NCBI RefSeq assembly: GCF_014643515.1
Contig: NZ_BMJP01000002.1
Location: forward strand, 124,001-188,000
Reading direction: 5' to 3'
DNA: 64,000 bases
Source: Sphingomonas prati
GTDB taxonomy: Bacteria > Pseudomonadota > Alphaproteobacteria > Sphingomonadales > Sphingomonadaceae
Below the pieces are notes generated by a model, which was not told the origin of the DNA, did not search any database, and was given only the letters and a program-made list of their open reading frames with translations. The position numbers and the translations under genes were made by a program. This document shows positions 52,841-60,889 of this stretch, in pieces (within the stretch, counting starts at the first letter, position 1; the number at the start of each line of letters is the position of its first letter).

Positions 52841-55800
52841 CTACAACGCGATCTGCAACGCCGCGCGGGCGGACAGCGCGACATCACCCAGCCGCTGCTC
52901 GGCCCCCACTTCGCCGCTCAGCCGCACCTCGGGCGCGCCGGTGATCGCGCGCACCTTGCCCATCCAGCCGCTGTCGCGCCCCTCCGGGTCCAGCGTGAAC
53001 GCGGTCCCGCTGCCGAAACTCGCGGTCGTGCGACCCAGCGCACCGGCCAGATGCTGGCGGCGGCCGCCCTCCACCTCGATCCGGCTCCACTGGTCGAACT
53101 GGTTGTTGCCGCCGAAGTTCAGCCCCGCGGCGACGCTCGCCGTGCCGGCCAGTTCGTCGCTGCGCCGCTCGCGCACCGTCAGGTCGAACGCCCTGTCGCC
53201 GCCGCTCTCGACATAGGCGTCTTCGTTCAACCGGTAATAATCGATCGCCAGCACGGGGCGCAGGGTGATCCGCCCGACCCTATGCTCGTACCATAGCGTC
53301 CCCGATCCGGTGTACAGCGTGCCGTTCCAGTCCCCGTTCGCGCGCCGCGTCACCGTCTCGGTCCCGACCGTCCCCTCGAACTGCCGAACCGAATCGAACG
53401 AGACGAACGCCGCCGATCCGCGCGCACTGGCCGCGAACCCACCCCAGCGCCCGCGCCACGATCCGGCCAGTTCGAACTGGTCGTGGTCGACGCGGTTCAC
53501 CGCTACGCCCTCCGTATCGCGGCCGCTCAGATACGCGATCGTCACGCCGAAATTGCCAATCGGTGTCCGGTGCTCGACCCCGCCGCTCAGGCCCCAGCCC
53601 CGCACGTCGTAGCTGGTCGTGCCGCGCGTCGCCTTCGATGCGTCCCAGCCAATCGGCGTGAACGTCATACCCCACGGTCCTTCCGCCAGGTACGACCCCA
53701 GCGGATCGCTTGCCGGCCCGGCCACCGCCCGGGACGCCAGCGTCACGCTCTCGAACACGCCGCCGGCGTAGTTGGGCAGCATCTGATCGACCGCCGAACG
53801 GAACGCGGCACCATCGTACAGCCCGCGCACCGCGGCCGCGACCCTCGCATCACCGCCCAGCGCCGCATCGATCGAATCGAACGCGCTGGCTTGCGCCCGG
53901 TTGAACCCCAGCTCGGTGTTCGCCTTGCGCGTCACGTCGACCGCGATCTCGTTCGGCAGGGTCGCGACGATCGCGCTCCTGTAAAGGAACGGCACCGATT
54001 GATCGGCCAGCGACAGATTGTTCGCGCCGGTCAACGTGCCCGACCGCAATACCACATAGCGCCCCGCAATGTCGGCCCCGCCCGTTACGCGCAACGCCAG
54101 CCGGCTGTCCGCACCAATCGTCGTCGCCCCGCCAACCTGGATCAGGTTCGCGGTCGGGTTCGCCCTGTCCAGCGCGACTGACAGGATCGATCCGGTACCC
54201 AGCGTCAGCGATCCGATGCTCGCCCCGCCGTCGGCCGCGAATGTCCCGCCGCCCGACGCCACCGTCACTGCCACCGCGCCCGCATTGGCCAGCCTGCCCG
54301 CGAAGACGCCCCTGTCCGCGATGGTCAGCACGTCCTGCCCGCCGCCCGCAAAGTCCGCCGTTCCGCTGAACCGCGCGGTCCCGCCGATCGCCAGCGTATC
54401 CGCCCCGCTACCGAACGTCGCCCTGCCCGCATAGCTGCCCGCGCCTGCCATGGTCAGGCGGTTATTGCCTGCGCCAAACGACACGTCGCCGGTCACAGTG
54501 CCGGCACCGATGTCCAGCGTGTCGCTCCCGCTGCCGAACCGGATCGCCCCGGTGATCGTGGGTCCTGCCGCCCCGCTCGCCGCGGCGATCTGCCTTACCG
54601 TCGTGCCCGCGCTGTTCGTCGACAGGTCGATCGCCACGTTGCGGATCGCATCCGCCCCCGACCCGGTGATCGACCCCGCATTCTCGACCAGCGTCACGCC
54701 GCCCGTCCGGTCGAGGATCGCGGTCGCCGCACCCGCAGCATTGCCCGCGGTCGCGGCGATCGTGCCGCTGTTGCGCACCGTCGGAACCGCGGCACCGGTG
54801 TCGATCAGCACCGCGATCGCCTGCGCCGCCGTCCCGCCCGTCGCGGCGACGCTGCCCGTCACCTGGATCACCGGCGTCTGCACTCCCGCGCCGATCCGGA
54901 TCGCCGTCGCGTCCGCTGCGACCGCACCGGCCTGCACCGTCCCGCCGATTGCGATCCCGTTGGCGATCGTCACCGCGCCGCCCAGCCCGCCGACCTGCAA
55001 CCCGGTCGCCGCGATCCCGTTATACAGCCCGCTGCCCGTCACCCTGCCGTTCACGACCAGGCCCGGTCCGGGTGTGGTGCCCGCCACCGGCCCGATCGTC
55101 ACCGCGCGGGTCGCCGATCCGACCAGCATCGCCGGGGCGCCGCCGTAGGCGGTGACATCCGCTGCCCTGCCACTTGCGTTCGACAACGTCACGCCGCCGG
55201 TCACGTTACCACCGACGATCAGCGCCGACCCGCCCTGCAACAAATCGTCCGCGTCCAGCCTCGCCCCGGCCGGCGGCGTGGTGTAGCGGTATCCGGTCGC
55301 CGCGATCACCCCCTCGATCACCACCGCGCCGGTGACGTCACCGTTCAGCCGCGCACCGACCGCGCCTTGGCCAAGCGCGGTGATCGTCCCGCCCAGCGTC
55401 ACCGCACCGGTCACCGCCTGCAACTGCACGCCGGTCGACCGATCGCCCGTTACGCTCGTCGTGCCGCCCGTCGTGAACGCCCCGGTCAGCGGACCGCCCA
55501 GCACGATCCCCGCGGAATCCTGCCCCTCGACCGTGATCTCGCCGCTATGCGCGATCGCGCCGGTAAAGGCCCCCGCCGTGCGGATACCCGCCCGCCGCGT
55601 CCCTTGCGCGAACGGCCCGTCCAGGTCCCCGTCCGTATCGCCGTCGGTCGGCGTATAGCTTTCGTCAACGATGATCCTGCCGGTGTTGGTGATCCCGCCG
55701 CGCACGCCGGCCTGCGCCAGGATGCCGTTTGCATCGTTCGCGCCCGTGACTTGGATCGTGCCCGCATTCGTTACGCTGTTGTCGCTGTCGATCGTCACCG

Positions 55801-55981
55801 CATTGCCACTGGCCGGCGTGACCGACCCGGCCGCCACGATGTTGACGTTGTCCGCCGCCCCCGCCCTCACGGTTGCAGTTCGCACGGCGGTCGTCTGCCT
55901 TGTATCGATGACGGTCTGGGCACCGGCCGACCCGGCGACGGACAGAGCGAGAATTCCGGTTGAGGCAAGCAGCAGGCGCAC
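52841..55981 (-). CDS. Large autotransporter with repetitive beta-helix passenger
   Basis: 1046 aa from a GTG. Signal peptide about residues 1-21 (LALSVAGSAGAQ). The passenger (about 25-700) is Gly/Ala/Thr-rich with many short repeats of the VTGAVTLGGTITA and GSGSDTLDIG type, as in a right-handed beta-helix. A transition segment (ANTELGFNRAQASAFDSIDAAL, LYDGAAFRSAVDQMLPNY) is typical before autotransporter barrels. The barrel is about 760-1046 and ends ARAALQIAL. Function of the passenger is unknown. It lies upstream of the sigma gene on the same strand with a 108-base gap. Confidence 0.88.
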   Translation of the reverse strand: MRLLLASTGILALSVAGSAGAQTVIDTRQTTAVRTATVRAGAADNVNIVAAGSVTPASGNAVTIDSDNSVTNAGTIQVTGANDANGILAQAGVRGGITNTGRIIVDESYTPTDGDTDGDLDGPFAQGTRRAGIRTAGAFTGAIAHSGEITVEGQDSAGIVLGGPLTGAFTTGGTTSVTGDRSTGVQLQAVTGAVTLGGTITALGQGAVGARLNGDVTGAVVIEGVIAATGYRYTTPPAGARLDADDLLQGGSALIVGGNVTGGVTLSNASGRAADVTAYGGAPAMLVGSATRAVTIGPVAGTTPGPGLVVNGRVTGSGLYNGIAATGLQVGGLGGAVTIANGIAIGGTVQAGAVAADATAIRIGAGVQTPVIQVTGSVAATGGTAAQAIAVLIDTGAAVPTVRNSGTIAATAGNAAGAATAILDRTGGVTLVENAGSITGSGADAIRNVAIDLSTNSAGTTVRQIAAASGAAGPTITGAIRFGSGSDTLDIGAGTVTGDVSFGAGNNRLTMAGAGSYAGRATFGSGADTLAIGGTARFSGTADFAGGGQDVLTIADRGVFAGRLANAGAVAVTVASGGGTFAADGGASIGSLTLGTGSILSVALDRANPTANLIQVGGATTIGADSRLALRVTGGADIAGRYVVLRSGTLTGANNLSLADQSVPFLYRSAIVATLPNEIAVDVTRKANTELGFNRAQASAFDSIDAALGGDARVAAAVRGLYDGAAFRSAVDQMLPNYAGGVFESVTLASRAVAGPASDPLGSYLAEGPWGMTFTPIGWDASKATRGTTSYDVRGWGLSGGVEHRTPIGNFGVTIAYLSGRDTEGVAVNRVDHDQFELAGSWRGRWGGFAASARGSAAFVSFDSVRQFEGTVGTETVTRRANGDWNGTLYTGSGTLWYEHRVGRITLRPVLAIDYYRLNEDAYVESGGDRAFDLTVRERRSDELAGTASVAAGLNFGGNNQFDQWSRIEVEGGRRQHLAGALGRTTASFGSGTAFTLDPEGRDSGWMGKVRAITGAPEVRLSGEVGAEQRLGDVALSARAALQIAL

Positions 55982-56172
55982 GGTTTCGATTCCCTTCGAA
56001 CTAGTCTTCAGGGATCAGGACGGAGCCATCCGGTCGCAGCCTTGGACGCGATCGAGCCGGCGCGCGGCTGTCCCGGCCGTCGGCTGCTTCACTTCGAAAT
56101 GATCTGGCCTTCCCGCGGTGGCGCGCTTACTGCCGTCCGCAATTCACCAGGGCTAAGACAAGGTTAACCCCA

Positions 56173-57009
56173 ATGACGACCGACACTGCCGGCGATCGTA
56201 CCGTCACGGATTTTGTGTGCTCCATGTACCGCGACGTGCTTGGCCGGGAACCGGACGCGGGCGGGTTCGACGGGTTCTGCGAAGCGCTTCGCCGCGGTAC
56301 CAAGCAGGCGGACGTCCTCAACACCTTCCTCGAAGGGGCCGAGTTCCGCGAAGGTGAGCGCACGCGCTGCGAAACATTCCTCGCCGACTGGATCGTCAAC
56401 GGCAACAGCTCGGGACGCTTCCCGCTCGACTATCAGCCGCCCGGTGAAGCCGGCCGATCCTACCGCCAGCGCGTCCGGTCGGGCTTCCTTGATCGCTACT
56501 GCAACAACGGCATCGTCCTCGATGTTGGCTACAGCGGCTACGACAACCCGAGCAACCTCGCCGCCCTGCCCGAAGCGATCGGCGTCGATCTCAACTATCC
56601 GGGCTATGACGGCACCCGCCTGCCGTTCGACGACGGCAGCATCGGCACAGTCTTCTCCAGCCACTGCCTCGAACATATTTCGGAGGATCTGGCCGTCATC
56701 CGCGACTGGCACCGCGTGCTGAAGGTCGGTGGCTTCATCGTCTGCATGGTGCCGCACATGGCGCTTTACGAAAAACGCAGCACCCTGCCGTCGGCCTTCA
56801 ACGAAGATCACAAGCGGATGTATACCTCGGCTTCGCTGGTCGCCAGCTTCGAACAGGCGCTTACCGTAAACAGCTTCCGCATCCGCCATCTGCGGGAAAA
56901 TGACACGGACTTCGACTACGCGATCGGCCCGGACCAGCATTCGGACGGGGCTTACGAAATCGAACTGGTTATCGAAAAGATCGCGCAGCCGGGATGGGCG
57001 CTGGCCTGA
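56173..57009 (+). CDS. DUF4214 / class I SAM-dependent methyltransferase
   Basis: 278 aa. An N-terminal DUF4214-like segment (about residues 8-55: TDFVCSMYRDVLGREPDAGGFDGFCEALRRG) precedes a Methyltransf_11-type domain. The latter has IVLDVGYSGYDNP, the acid in IGVDLNYPGYDG, and LPFDDGSIGTVFSSHCLEHI. Motif I is altered (DVGYSGYDN in place of D-x-G-x-G-x-G), so SAM binding is probable but not certain. DUF4214 is often attached to exopolysaccharide or S-layer related proteins, suggesting a role in cell-surface glycan modification. The upstream region (55982-56172) shows no clear promoter. Confidence 0.75.
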   Translation: MTTDTAGDRTVTDFVCSMYRDVLGREPDAGGFDGFCEALRRGTKQADVLNTFLEGAEFREGERTRCETFLADWIVNGNSSGRFPLDYQPPGEAGRSYRQRVRSGFLDRYCNNGIVLDVGYSGYDNPSNLAALPEAIGVDLNYPGYDGTRLPFDDGSIGTVFSSHCLEHISEDLAVIRDWHRVLKVGGFIVCMVPHMALYEKRSTLPSAFNEDHKRMYTSASLVASFEQALTVNSFRIRHLRENDTDFDYAIGPDQHSDGAYEIELVIEKIAQPGWALA

Positions 57010-57021
57010 AGCGCGTCACCG

Positions 57022-57047
57022 GGAACGGCTTGGCCACCCGCTTCGTT
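57022..57047 (+). promoter_or_regulatory. Candidate EcfG (general stress response) promoter
   Basis: GGAAC at 57022-57026 and CGTT at 57044-57047 are separated by 17 bases, the exact alphaproteobacterial EcfG consensus (GGAAC-N16/17-CGTT). It lies 24 bases before a small gene that has a strong ribosome site. This is the only perfect match noticed in the window. Confidence 0.65.
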
Positions 57048-57070
57048 CTAGCGGAGTAAGGAGACTGAAA

Positions 57071-57307
57071 ATGGCCGACGACAATCTCGAAAACCACGCC
57101 TCCGTAGCCGGTGCAGCAGCTGGTGGTCCGAACGGCAACGAAGCGGGCGATCCCAACCTGACCGAGGAACAGCGAATCGAACTGCGCCGCCGCCGCGCGA
57201 TGGCGAGCGCCGTCGACGATGCCGATGCCAGCCACCAGGGCGGCATGGGCGCACAGGGCGCCGCGGTCGACTTCGGCAAGCCGAAGAATTTCGGCCTCCC
57301 CGACTGA
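57071..57307 (+). CDS. Small hydrophilic protein, unknown function, likely stress-induced
   Basis: 78 aa, acidic and disordered-looking, without a signal peptide or membrane segment. It contains LTEEQRIELRRRRAMASAVDDADASHQGG, a charged helix, and a C-terminal PKNFGLPD. The start is fixed by TAAGGAG 8 bases upstream. The promoter matches the EcfG consensus, and a perfect terminator follows the stop, so it is a self-contained transcription unit. No family recognised. Confidence 0.8.
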   Translation: MADDNLENHASVAGAAAGGPNGNEAGDPNLTEEQRIELRRRRAMASAVDDADASHQGGMGAQGAAVDFGKPKNFGLPD

Positions 57308-57315
57308 ACCCGACC

Positions 57316-57344
57316 CGGGCCGCTACCCAACCGGTAGCGGCCCG
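57316..57344 (+). terminator. Strong hairpin terminator
   Basis: CGGGCCGCTACC-CAACC-GGTAGCGGCCCG is a perfect 12-base-pair stem 8 bases after the stop codon, followed by TTCT. Confidence 0.8.
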
Positions 57345-57466
57345 TTCTACGTCGGAAGCGCCCCGGCGTCGGCCGGGGCTTGGACGCAATATCTCCCTCA
57401 CGAAAACTACTGGCGCTCCCGCACCCCCGATGTACTCTTCACGCTTCGTCTCAACGGAGCGCCCGC

Positions 57467-59293
57467 ATGATCCTCGACCGCCGTGCCTTTGTCCTGTCGA
57501 CCGCCGCCGCGGGGCTCCTGTCCGCCAGTGGCCGCGCCCTCGCCGCAATCGATCCGCGGCTCGGCACTGGGCTCGATGCGATCTCCAACGACATCCTCGA
57601 CACCTCGCCCGAAACCGCGAGCTATCTCGGTCTCGACAGCGGCGCCCGTGCCGCCGCGCGCGGCCAGTTGTCCGATCGCTCCGCCGCCGCCCGCGCGCGG
57701 ACGCAGACCGACATCACGCGTTACCGCCGCATCCTGGCCGGCATCGATCGCGCCGCGCTCTCCCCGCATGACCGGCTGCTCTACGATTCCGCCGCCTACG
57801 AACTCGCCAACGGCGCGGCCGGCGCGAACTTCGCCTATGGCGGTGTCGGCGTCCTCGGCGGCGGCAACCCCTATGTCATCAGCCAGCAGGACGGCGCGTA
57901 CCAGAGCATCCCCGAATTCCTCGACTCGGTCCACCGCGTCGAAAACCGCGCCGATGCCGACGCCTATCTCGCGCGCCTCACCGCCTTTCCCACCGCGCTG
58001 AACCAGGAAACCGAACAGGCGCGCCACGACGCGGGCCTCGGCGTCATCCCGCCCGATTTCCTGCTCGACACCGCACTCGGCCAGCTCCGCGAACTGCGCG
58101 CGGTTCCGGCCGCACAGGCGCGCATGGTTACCTCGCTCACCCGCCGCACCACCGAGAAAAACATTCCCGGCGACTGGGCCGCCCGCGCGACGAAGATCGT
58201 CTCAACCGGCGTCTACCCCGCGCTCGACCGTCAGATCGCGGCGCTCACCGCGATCCGCACGAAGGCCACGTCCGACGCCGGCGCCTGGAACCTGCCGCAG
58301 GGCGACGCCTATTACGCGTGGCTCCTGCAATATGCGACGAGCACGGATCTGACCCCCGACGCGATCCACAAGATGGGCCTCGACCAGGGTCGCGACCTCG
58401 ACGGTCGGATGGAGGCGGTCCTGAAATCGCAGGGCCTGACGCAGGGCTCCGTCGGCGAACGGCTGGCGGCGCTCACTCGCGATCCGAAGCAGCTGTTCCC
58501 CAACACCGATGCCGGCCGCGGCCAGGCGATCGCCTATGTGAACGAACAGATCGCCAAGCTCCGCGCGCTCCTGCCCCGCGTGTCGCGCATGACGATGCGC
58601 GCCGACCTCCAGGTCAAGCGCGTGCCGAAGGACATCGAGGCGGGCGCCGCACTCGGCTACATGAACTTCGCCTCGCTCGACGGCTCGCGCCCGGCGATCT
58701 ACTATATCAACCTGAAGGACATGGGGAACTGGCCGCGCTTCACCATCCCCTCGCTGTCCGCGCATGAAGGGCTGCCGGGCCACACCTGGCAGGGCGCCTA
58801 TGTGGCCGAACATCGCGACGACGTGCCGCTGATCGGCTCACTGATGGGTTTCAATGCCTATACCGAGGGCTGGGCGCTCTATTCGGAACAGCTCGTCGAC
58901 GAACTCGGCTTCTATGCGGACGATCCGTTCGGACGGCTCGGCATGTATCAGGCGCTGCGCTTCCGCGCCTCGCGGCTCGTCACCGACACCGGGCTCCATG
59001 CCAAGCGTTGGACCCGTACGCAGGCGATCGACTATCTCACCACCAGCACCGGCCGCGCCCGCGCCGCCTGCACCAGCGAGGTCGACCGCTACTGTGCCTC
59101 GCCCGGCCAAGCCTGCGGCTACAAGGTCGGCCATACCGAGATCGTCCGACTGCGCGACAAGGCGAAGACCGCGCTCGGCAACCGCTACGACGTGCGCGAT
59201 TTCAACGACGCGGTCATCCGCGCCGGCGCCGTCCCGCTCACCGTCCTGTCCACCGCGATCGACGATTATGTCGCGACCGCTCGCAAGGCCTGA
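57467..59293 (+). CDS. DUF885 family metallopeptidase-like protein
   Basis: 608 aa. A Tat-type signal (DRRAFVLSTAAAGLLSASGRALA) predicts export. The DUF885 core is clear, with SAHEGLPGH (H433, E434, H439) as the zinc-type motif and NAYTEGWALYSEQLVDELGFY holding the third ligand Glu. It also has DPFGRLGMYQALRFRASRLVTDTGLHAKRWTR and the terminal YKVGHTEIVRLRDKA. Related proteins are predicted carboxypeptidase-like metalloenzymes. The start at 57467 is chosen for the signal peptide. A sRNA-like unit follows it closely. Confidence 0.9.
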   Translation: MILDRRAFVLSTAAAGLLSASGRALAAIDPRLGTGLDAISNDILDTSPETASYLGLDSGARAAARGQLSDRSAAARARTQTDITRYRRILAGIDRAALSPHDRLLYDSAAYELANGAAGANFAYGGVGVLGGGNPYVISQQDGAYQSIPEFLDSVHRVENRADADAYLARLTAFPTALNQETEQARHDAGLGVIPPDFLLDTALGQLRELRAVPAAQARMVTSLTRRTTEKNIPGDWAARATKIVSTGVYPALDRQIAALTAIRTKATSDAGAWNLPQGDAYYAWLLQYATSTDLTPDAIHKMGLDQGRDLDGRMEAVLKSQGLTQGSVGERLAALTRDPKQLFPNTDAGRGQAIAYVNEQIAKLRALLPRVSRMTMRADLQVKRVPKDIEAGAALGYMNFASLDGSRPAIYYINLKDMGNWPRFTIPSLSAHEGLPGHTWQGAYVAEHRDDVPLIGSLMGFNAYTEGWALYSEQLVDELGFYADDPFGRLGMYQALRFRASRLVTDTGLHAKRWTRTQAIDYLTTSTGRARAACTSEVDRYCASPGQACGYKVGHTEIVRLRDKAKTALGNRYDVRDFNDAVIRAGAVPLTVLSTAIDDYVATARKA

Positions 59294-59302
59294 GCCTTAC
59301 GA

Positions 59303-59330
59303 TTGCGTTACGCGTATCCGTAAATTGTAA
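59303..59330 (+). promoter_or_regulatory. Candidate promoter of the first sRNA-like unit
   Basis: TTGCGTTAC begins at 59303 and an AT-rich TTGTAA lies at 59325-59330. The same TTGCG(T/C)TAC box occurs at 60156 in the second unit, at exactly the same distance from the shared AAAAATGCACTTG block. This equal spacing suggests a real promoter. Confidence 0.45.
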
Positions 59331-59336
59331 AAATGC

Positions 59337-59432
59337 ACTTGCGCGAAAGCCTGCTGCACTGCACAAAGAGTGTGCCTTTCAGGCATCCTCTCCTAAAACT
59401 TACGGGCTGACCTTCGGGTCGGCCCTTTTTTT
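59337..59432 (+). ncRNA. sRNA-like transcript, copy A
   Basis: A unit ending in a textbook terminator (GGGCTGACC-TTC-GGGTCGGCCC followed by T7, 59404-59432). The upstream block shares CTGCTGCACTGCACAA, CCTTTCAGGCATCCTCTCCT and ACTTACGGGCT with copy B at 60190-60285, including the region before the putative 5' end. It codes for nothing with a ribosome site. The CCTCTCC single-stranded block is an anti-Shine-Dalgarno sequence, as in trans-acting alphaproteobacterial sRNAs (suhB/mmgR-like). Family assignment is inference, and the 5' end is estimated from the promoter. Confidence 0.65.
59404..59432 (+). terminator. Rho-independent terminator of copy A
   Basis: GGGCTGACC pairs with GGTCGGCCC (one G-U), with TTCG at the tip, followed by seven T. 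Confidence 0.9.
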
Positions 59433-59623
59433 ATGATTCGGGTTGGGCTATCGGAACCGCTCTGCAGCTCGACCGAACAAGTATAACTCGGAGCGGGGCC
59501 GCCGGCATGACCGGCAACGGCGATGCCGCAGCTGGGGGATGGAGCGCTCGCGCTCTCCCCCAGACGCCCGGGGGGACGGGACCCAGCTCAACTCACCCGA
59601 ACACTCACTATCAAACATCCACC

Positions 59624-59685
59624 CCGTTTGGTTCCAGCCTGTCGAGAACTCGGCGCTGGGTTCTCGACAGGCTCGAACCAAACGG
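59624..59685. repeat. Inverted repeat, GTTCGAGCCTGTCGAGAAC family (copy 4)
   Basis: Arms CCGTTTGGTTCCAGCCTGTC and its complement pair over about 26 bases, with one mismatch (CCAGCC against CGAGCC); loop about 10 bases. Confidence 0.85.
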
Positions 59686-59716
59686 AACTGGGATAGGACC
59701 TCGCTCAGAACCGTCC

Positions 59717-59760
59717 ATGCCGAGCGAAGTCGAGGCACCTCCCCCGAGCGAAGCCGACAG
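59717..59760. repeat. CCGAGCGAAGTCGAGG repeat (copy 3)
   Basis: CATGCCGAGCGAAGTCGAGG is followed by CCCCGAGCGAAGCCGACA, a second partial unit. It is near the GTTCGAGCC hairpin, as in the other two copies. Confidence 0.65.
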
Positions 59761-59784
59761 GCGCCAACCCGCAAGCCTCAGACC

Positions 59785-60066
59785 CTACAAATCCCCAGCA
59801 TCCAGGATAATCGCATGCTGCCCCTGCTCCGGCATGGTCGCCGCCACCCGCGTCGCCACCCGTTCGATCCGCGATCGCACCGTATGCGACATCGCCCCCG
59901 CCGGCCCGATCCCCAGCTTCGCATCCGCCCCCGCGGTCAGGCACACCACGAACGCCCGCGCGTCGTAACAGGCGCGGTAGCAACTCAGCATCGGCATCTG
60001 CACCGTCCCGCCGGCCACGGTCGGATCACGCAACGGGTTGATGATCAGGGTCGGGGCACGGCGCAT
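59785..60066 (-). CDS. Small hypothetical protein (93 aa)
   Basis: Reads MRRAPTLIINPLRDPTVAGG and ends HAIILDAGDL. High third-position GC in every part supports real coding. Two cysteines in SCYRACYDAR and one in VVCLTAG. No signal peptide, membrane helix or known family was seen. It lies between the two sRNA-like units, transcribed toward the first. Its promoter side overlaps the upstream part of copy B. The start could also be at the Met further in (MPMLSCYRACYD). Confidence 0.55.
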   Translation of the reverse strand: MRRAPTLIINPLRDPTVAGGTVQMPMLSCYRACYDARAFVVCLTAGADAKLGIGPAGAMSHTVRSRIERVATRVAATMPEQGQHAIILDAGDL

Positions 60067-60189
60067 GCGCGTCTCTACCGCGAACCGCCGCCTCGCTCCA
60101 CCCACGCGACCTACTAGACGGCACGTCGGGTCCTGCCGCCCGGCGATCATGATGATTGCGCTACCGACATGTTGCATTACCAAAAATGC

Positions 60190-60285
60190 ACTTGCCGGAT
60201 CAGCTGCTGCACCGCACAAGGGACAGGCCTTTCAGGCATCCTCTCCTAAGACTTACGGGCTGGCCTTCGCGCCGGCCCTTTTTTT
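60190..60285 (+). ncRNA. sRNA-like transcript, copy B
   Basis: Homologous to the unit at 59337-59432. It shares AAAAATGCACTTG, GCTGCTGCACYGCACAA, CCTTTCAGGCATCCTCTCCT and ACTTACGGGCT. Its terminator (60257-60285) differs in sequence but keeps the stem (GGCTGGCC/GGCCGGCC), followed by T7. Changes on both sides of the terminator stem support selection for structure. The promoter-like TTGCGCTAC lies at 60156. No ORF with a ribosome site is inside. Target mRNAs are unknown. Confidence 0.65.
60257..60285 (+). terminator. Rho-independent terminator of copy B
   Basis: GGGCTGGC pairs with GCCGGCCC around CTTCGC and is followed by seven T. Confidence 0.9.
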
Positions 60286-60440
60286 GTGCTCAGCCCGGTC
60301 GGTCTGATTCGGACCGCACGTCACACTGATACAAACTGCGACACGATTCCCCGTCCACCGGGATATCGCTGCGACCATGGTGCTCCATCTTCCAATCAAC
60401 GCCGACGGGATCGGCGTCGACCTTGAAAGGGAGACACACC

Positions 60441-60809
60441 ATGAAGAAGTTCATCATCGCACTGCTCGCCGCCACCATCGCAACCGGTCCGGTCGCCGCC
60501 GCCCCCGACCGCCAGAACGACGGCCGCGGCCGTGTCGAACAGCGCGACCAGCGCCGCACCGTGGTCGTGAAGAAGACCGTCGTCCGCCAGGATCGCCGCG
60601 CCACGCCGCAGAAGGATCGCCGCTGGGCCAAGGGTCAGCGCTTCGAAAGCCGCTACGCGCGCAACTACCGCGTCATCCAGACGCCCCGTCAGTACCGCCT
60701 GAGCGCGGCACCGCGCGGCTACCGCTGGGTCCAGTCGGGCAATGACGCCGTCCTGATCGGCATCACCAGCGGCATCATCGCCGCGGTCTCCGCCAACGTG
60801 ATCCGTTAA
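60441..60809 (+). CDS. RcnB-like periplasmic protein
   Basis: 122 aa. Signal peptide MKKFIIALLAATIATGPVAAA (cleaved about residue 21). The mature protein is very basic (RVEQRDQRRTVVVKKTVV). It ends with the RcnB-family pattern YRVIQTPRQYRLSAAPRGYRWVQSGNDAVLIGITSGIIAAV. RcnB of E. coli affects nickel and cobalt export, but most members have no proven function. AAAGGGAGACACACC upstream is a strong ribosome site. A hairpin follows the stop. Confidence 0.85.
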   Translation: MKKFIIALLAATIATGPVAAAPDRQNDGRGRVEQRDQRRTVVVKKTVVRQDRRATPQKDRRWAKGQRFESRYARNYRVIQTPRQYRLSAAPRGYRWVQSGNDAVLIGITSGIIAAVSANVIR

Positions 60810-60825
60810 GCCAGCGGATCGGCAC

Positions 60826-60854
60826 AGCCCCGGGGTCCATCCGACCCCGGGGCT
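60826..60854 (+). terminator. Hairpin after the RcnB-like gene
   Basis: AGCCCCGGGGTC-CATCC-GACCCCGGGGCT is a perfect 12-base-pair stem. It is followed by TCGCC, with no T-run; the next gene starts 36 bases later. Confidence 0.65.
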
Positions 60855-60889
60855 TCGCCATGCCCGCCGGACTTGCTAGGCTGCCCCCC

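Larger units (their letters stand above)
59433..59784. other. Repeat-filled gap between sRNA copy A and the small ORF
   Basis: No gene is convincing. It contains a CCCCCAGACGCCCGGGGGG element at about 59557-59580, the GTTCGAGCCTGTCGAGAAC inverted repeat (59624-59685) and the CCGAGCGAAGTCGAGG repeat (59717-59760). Confidence 0.55.
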
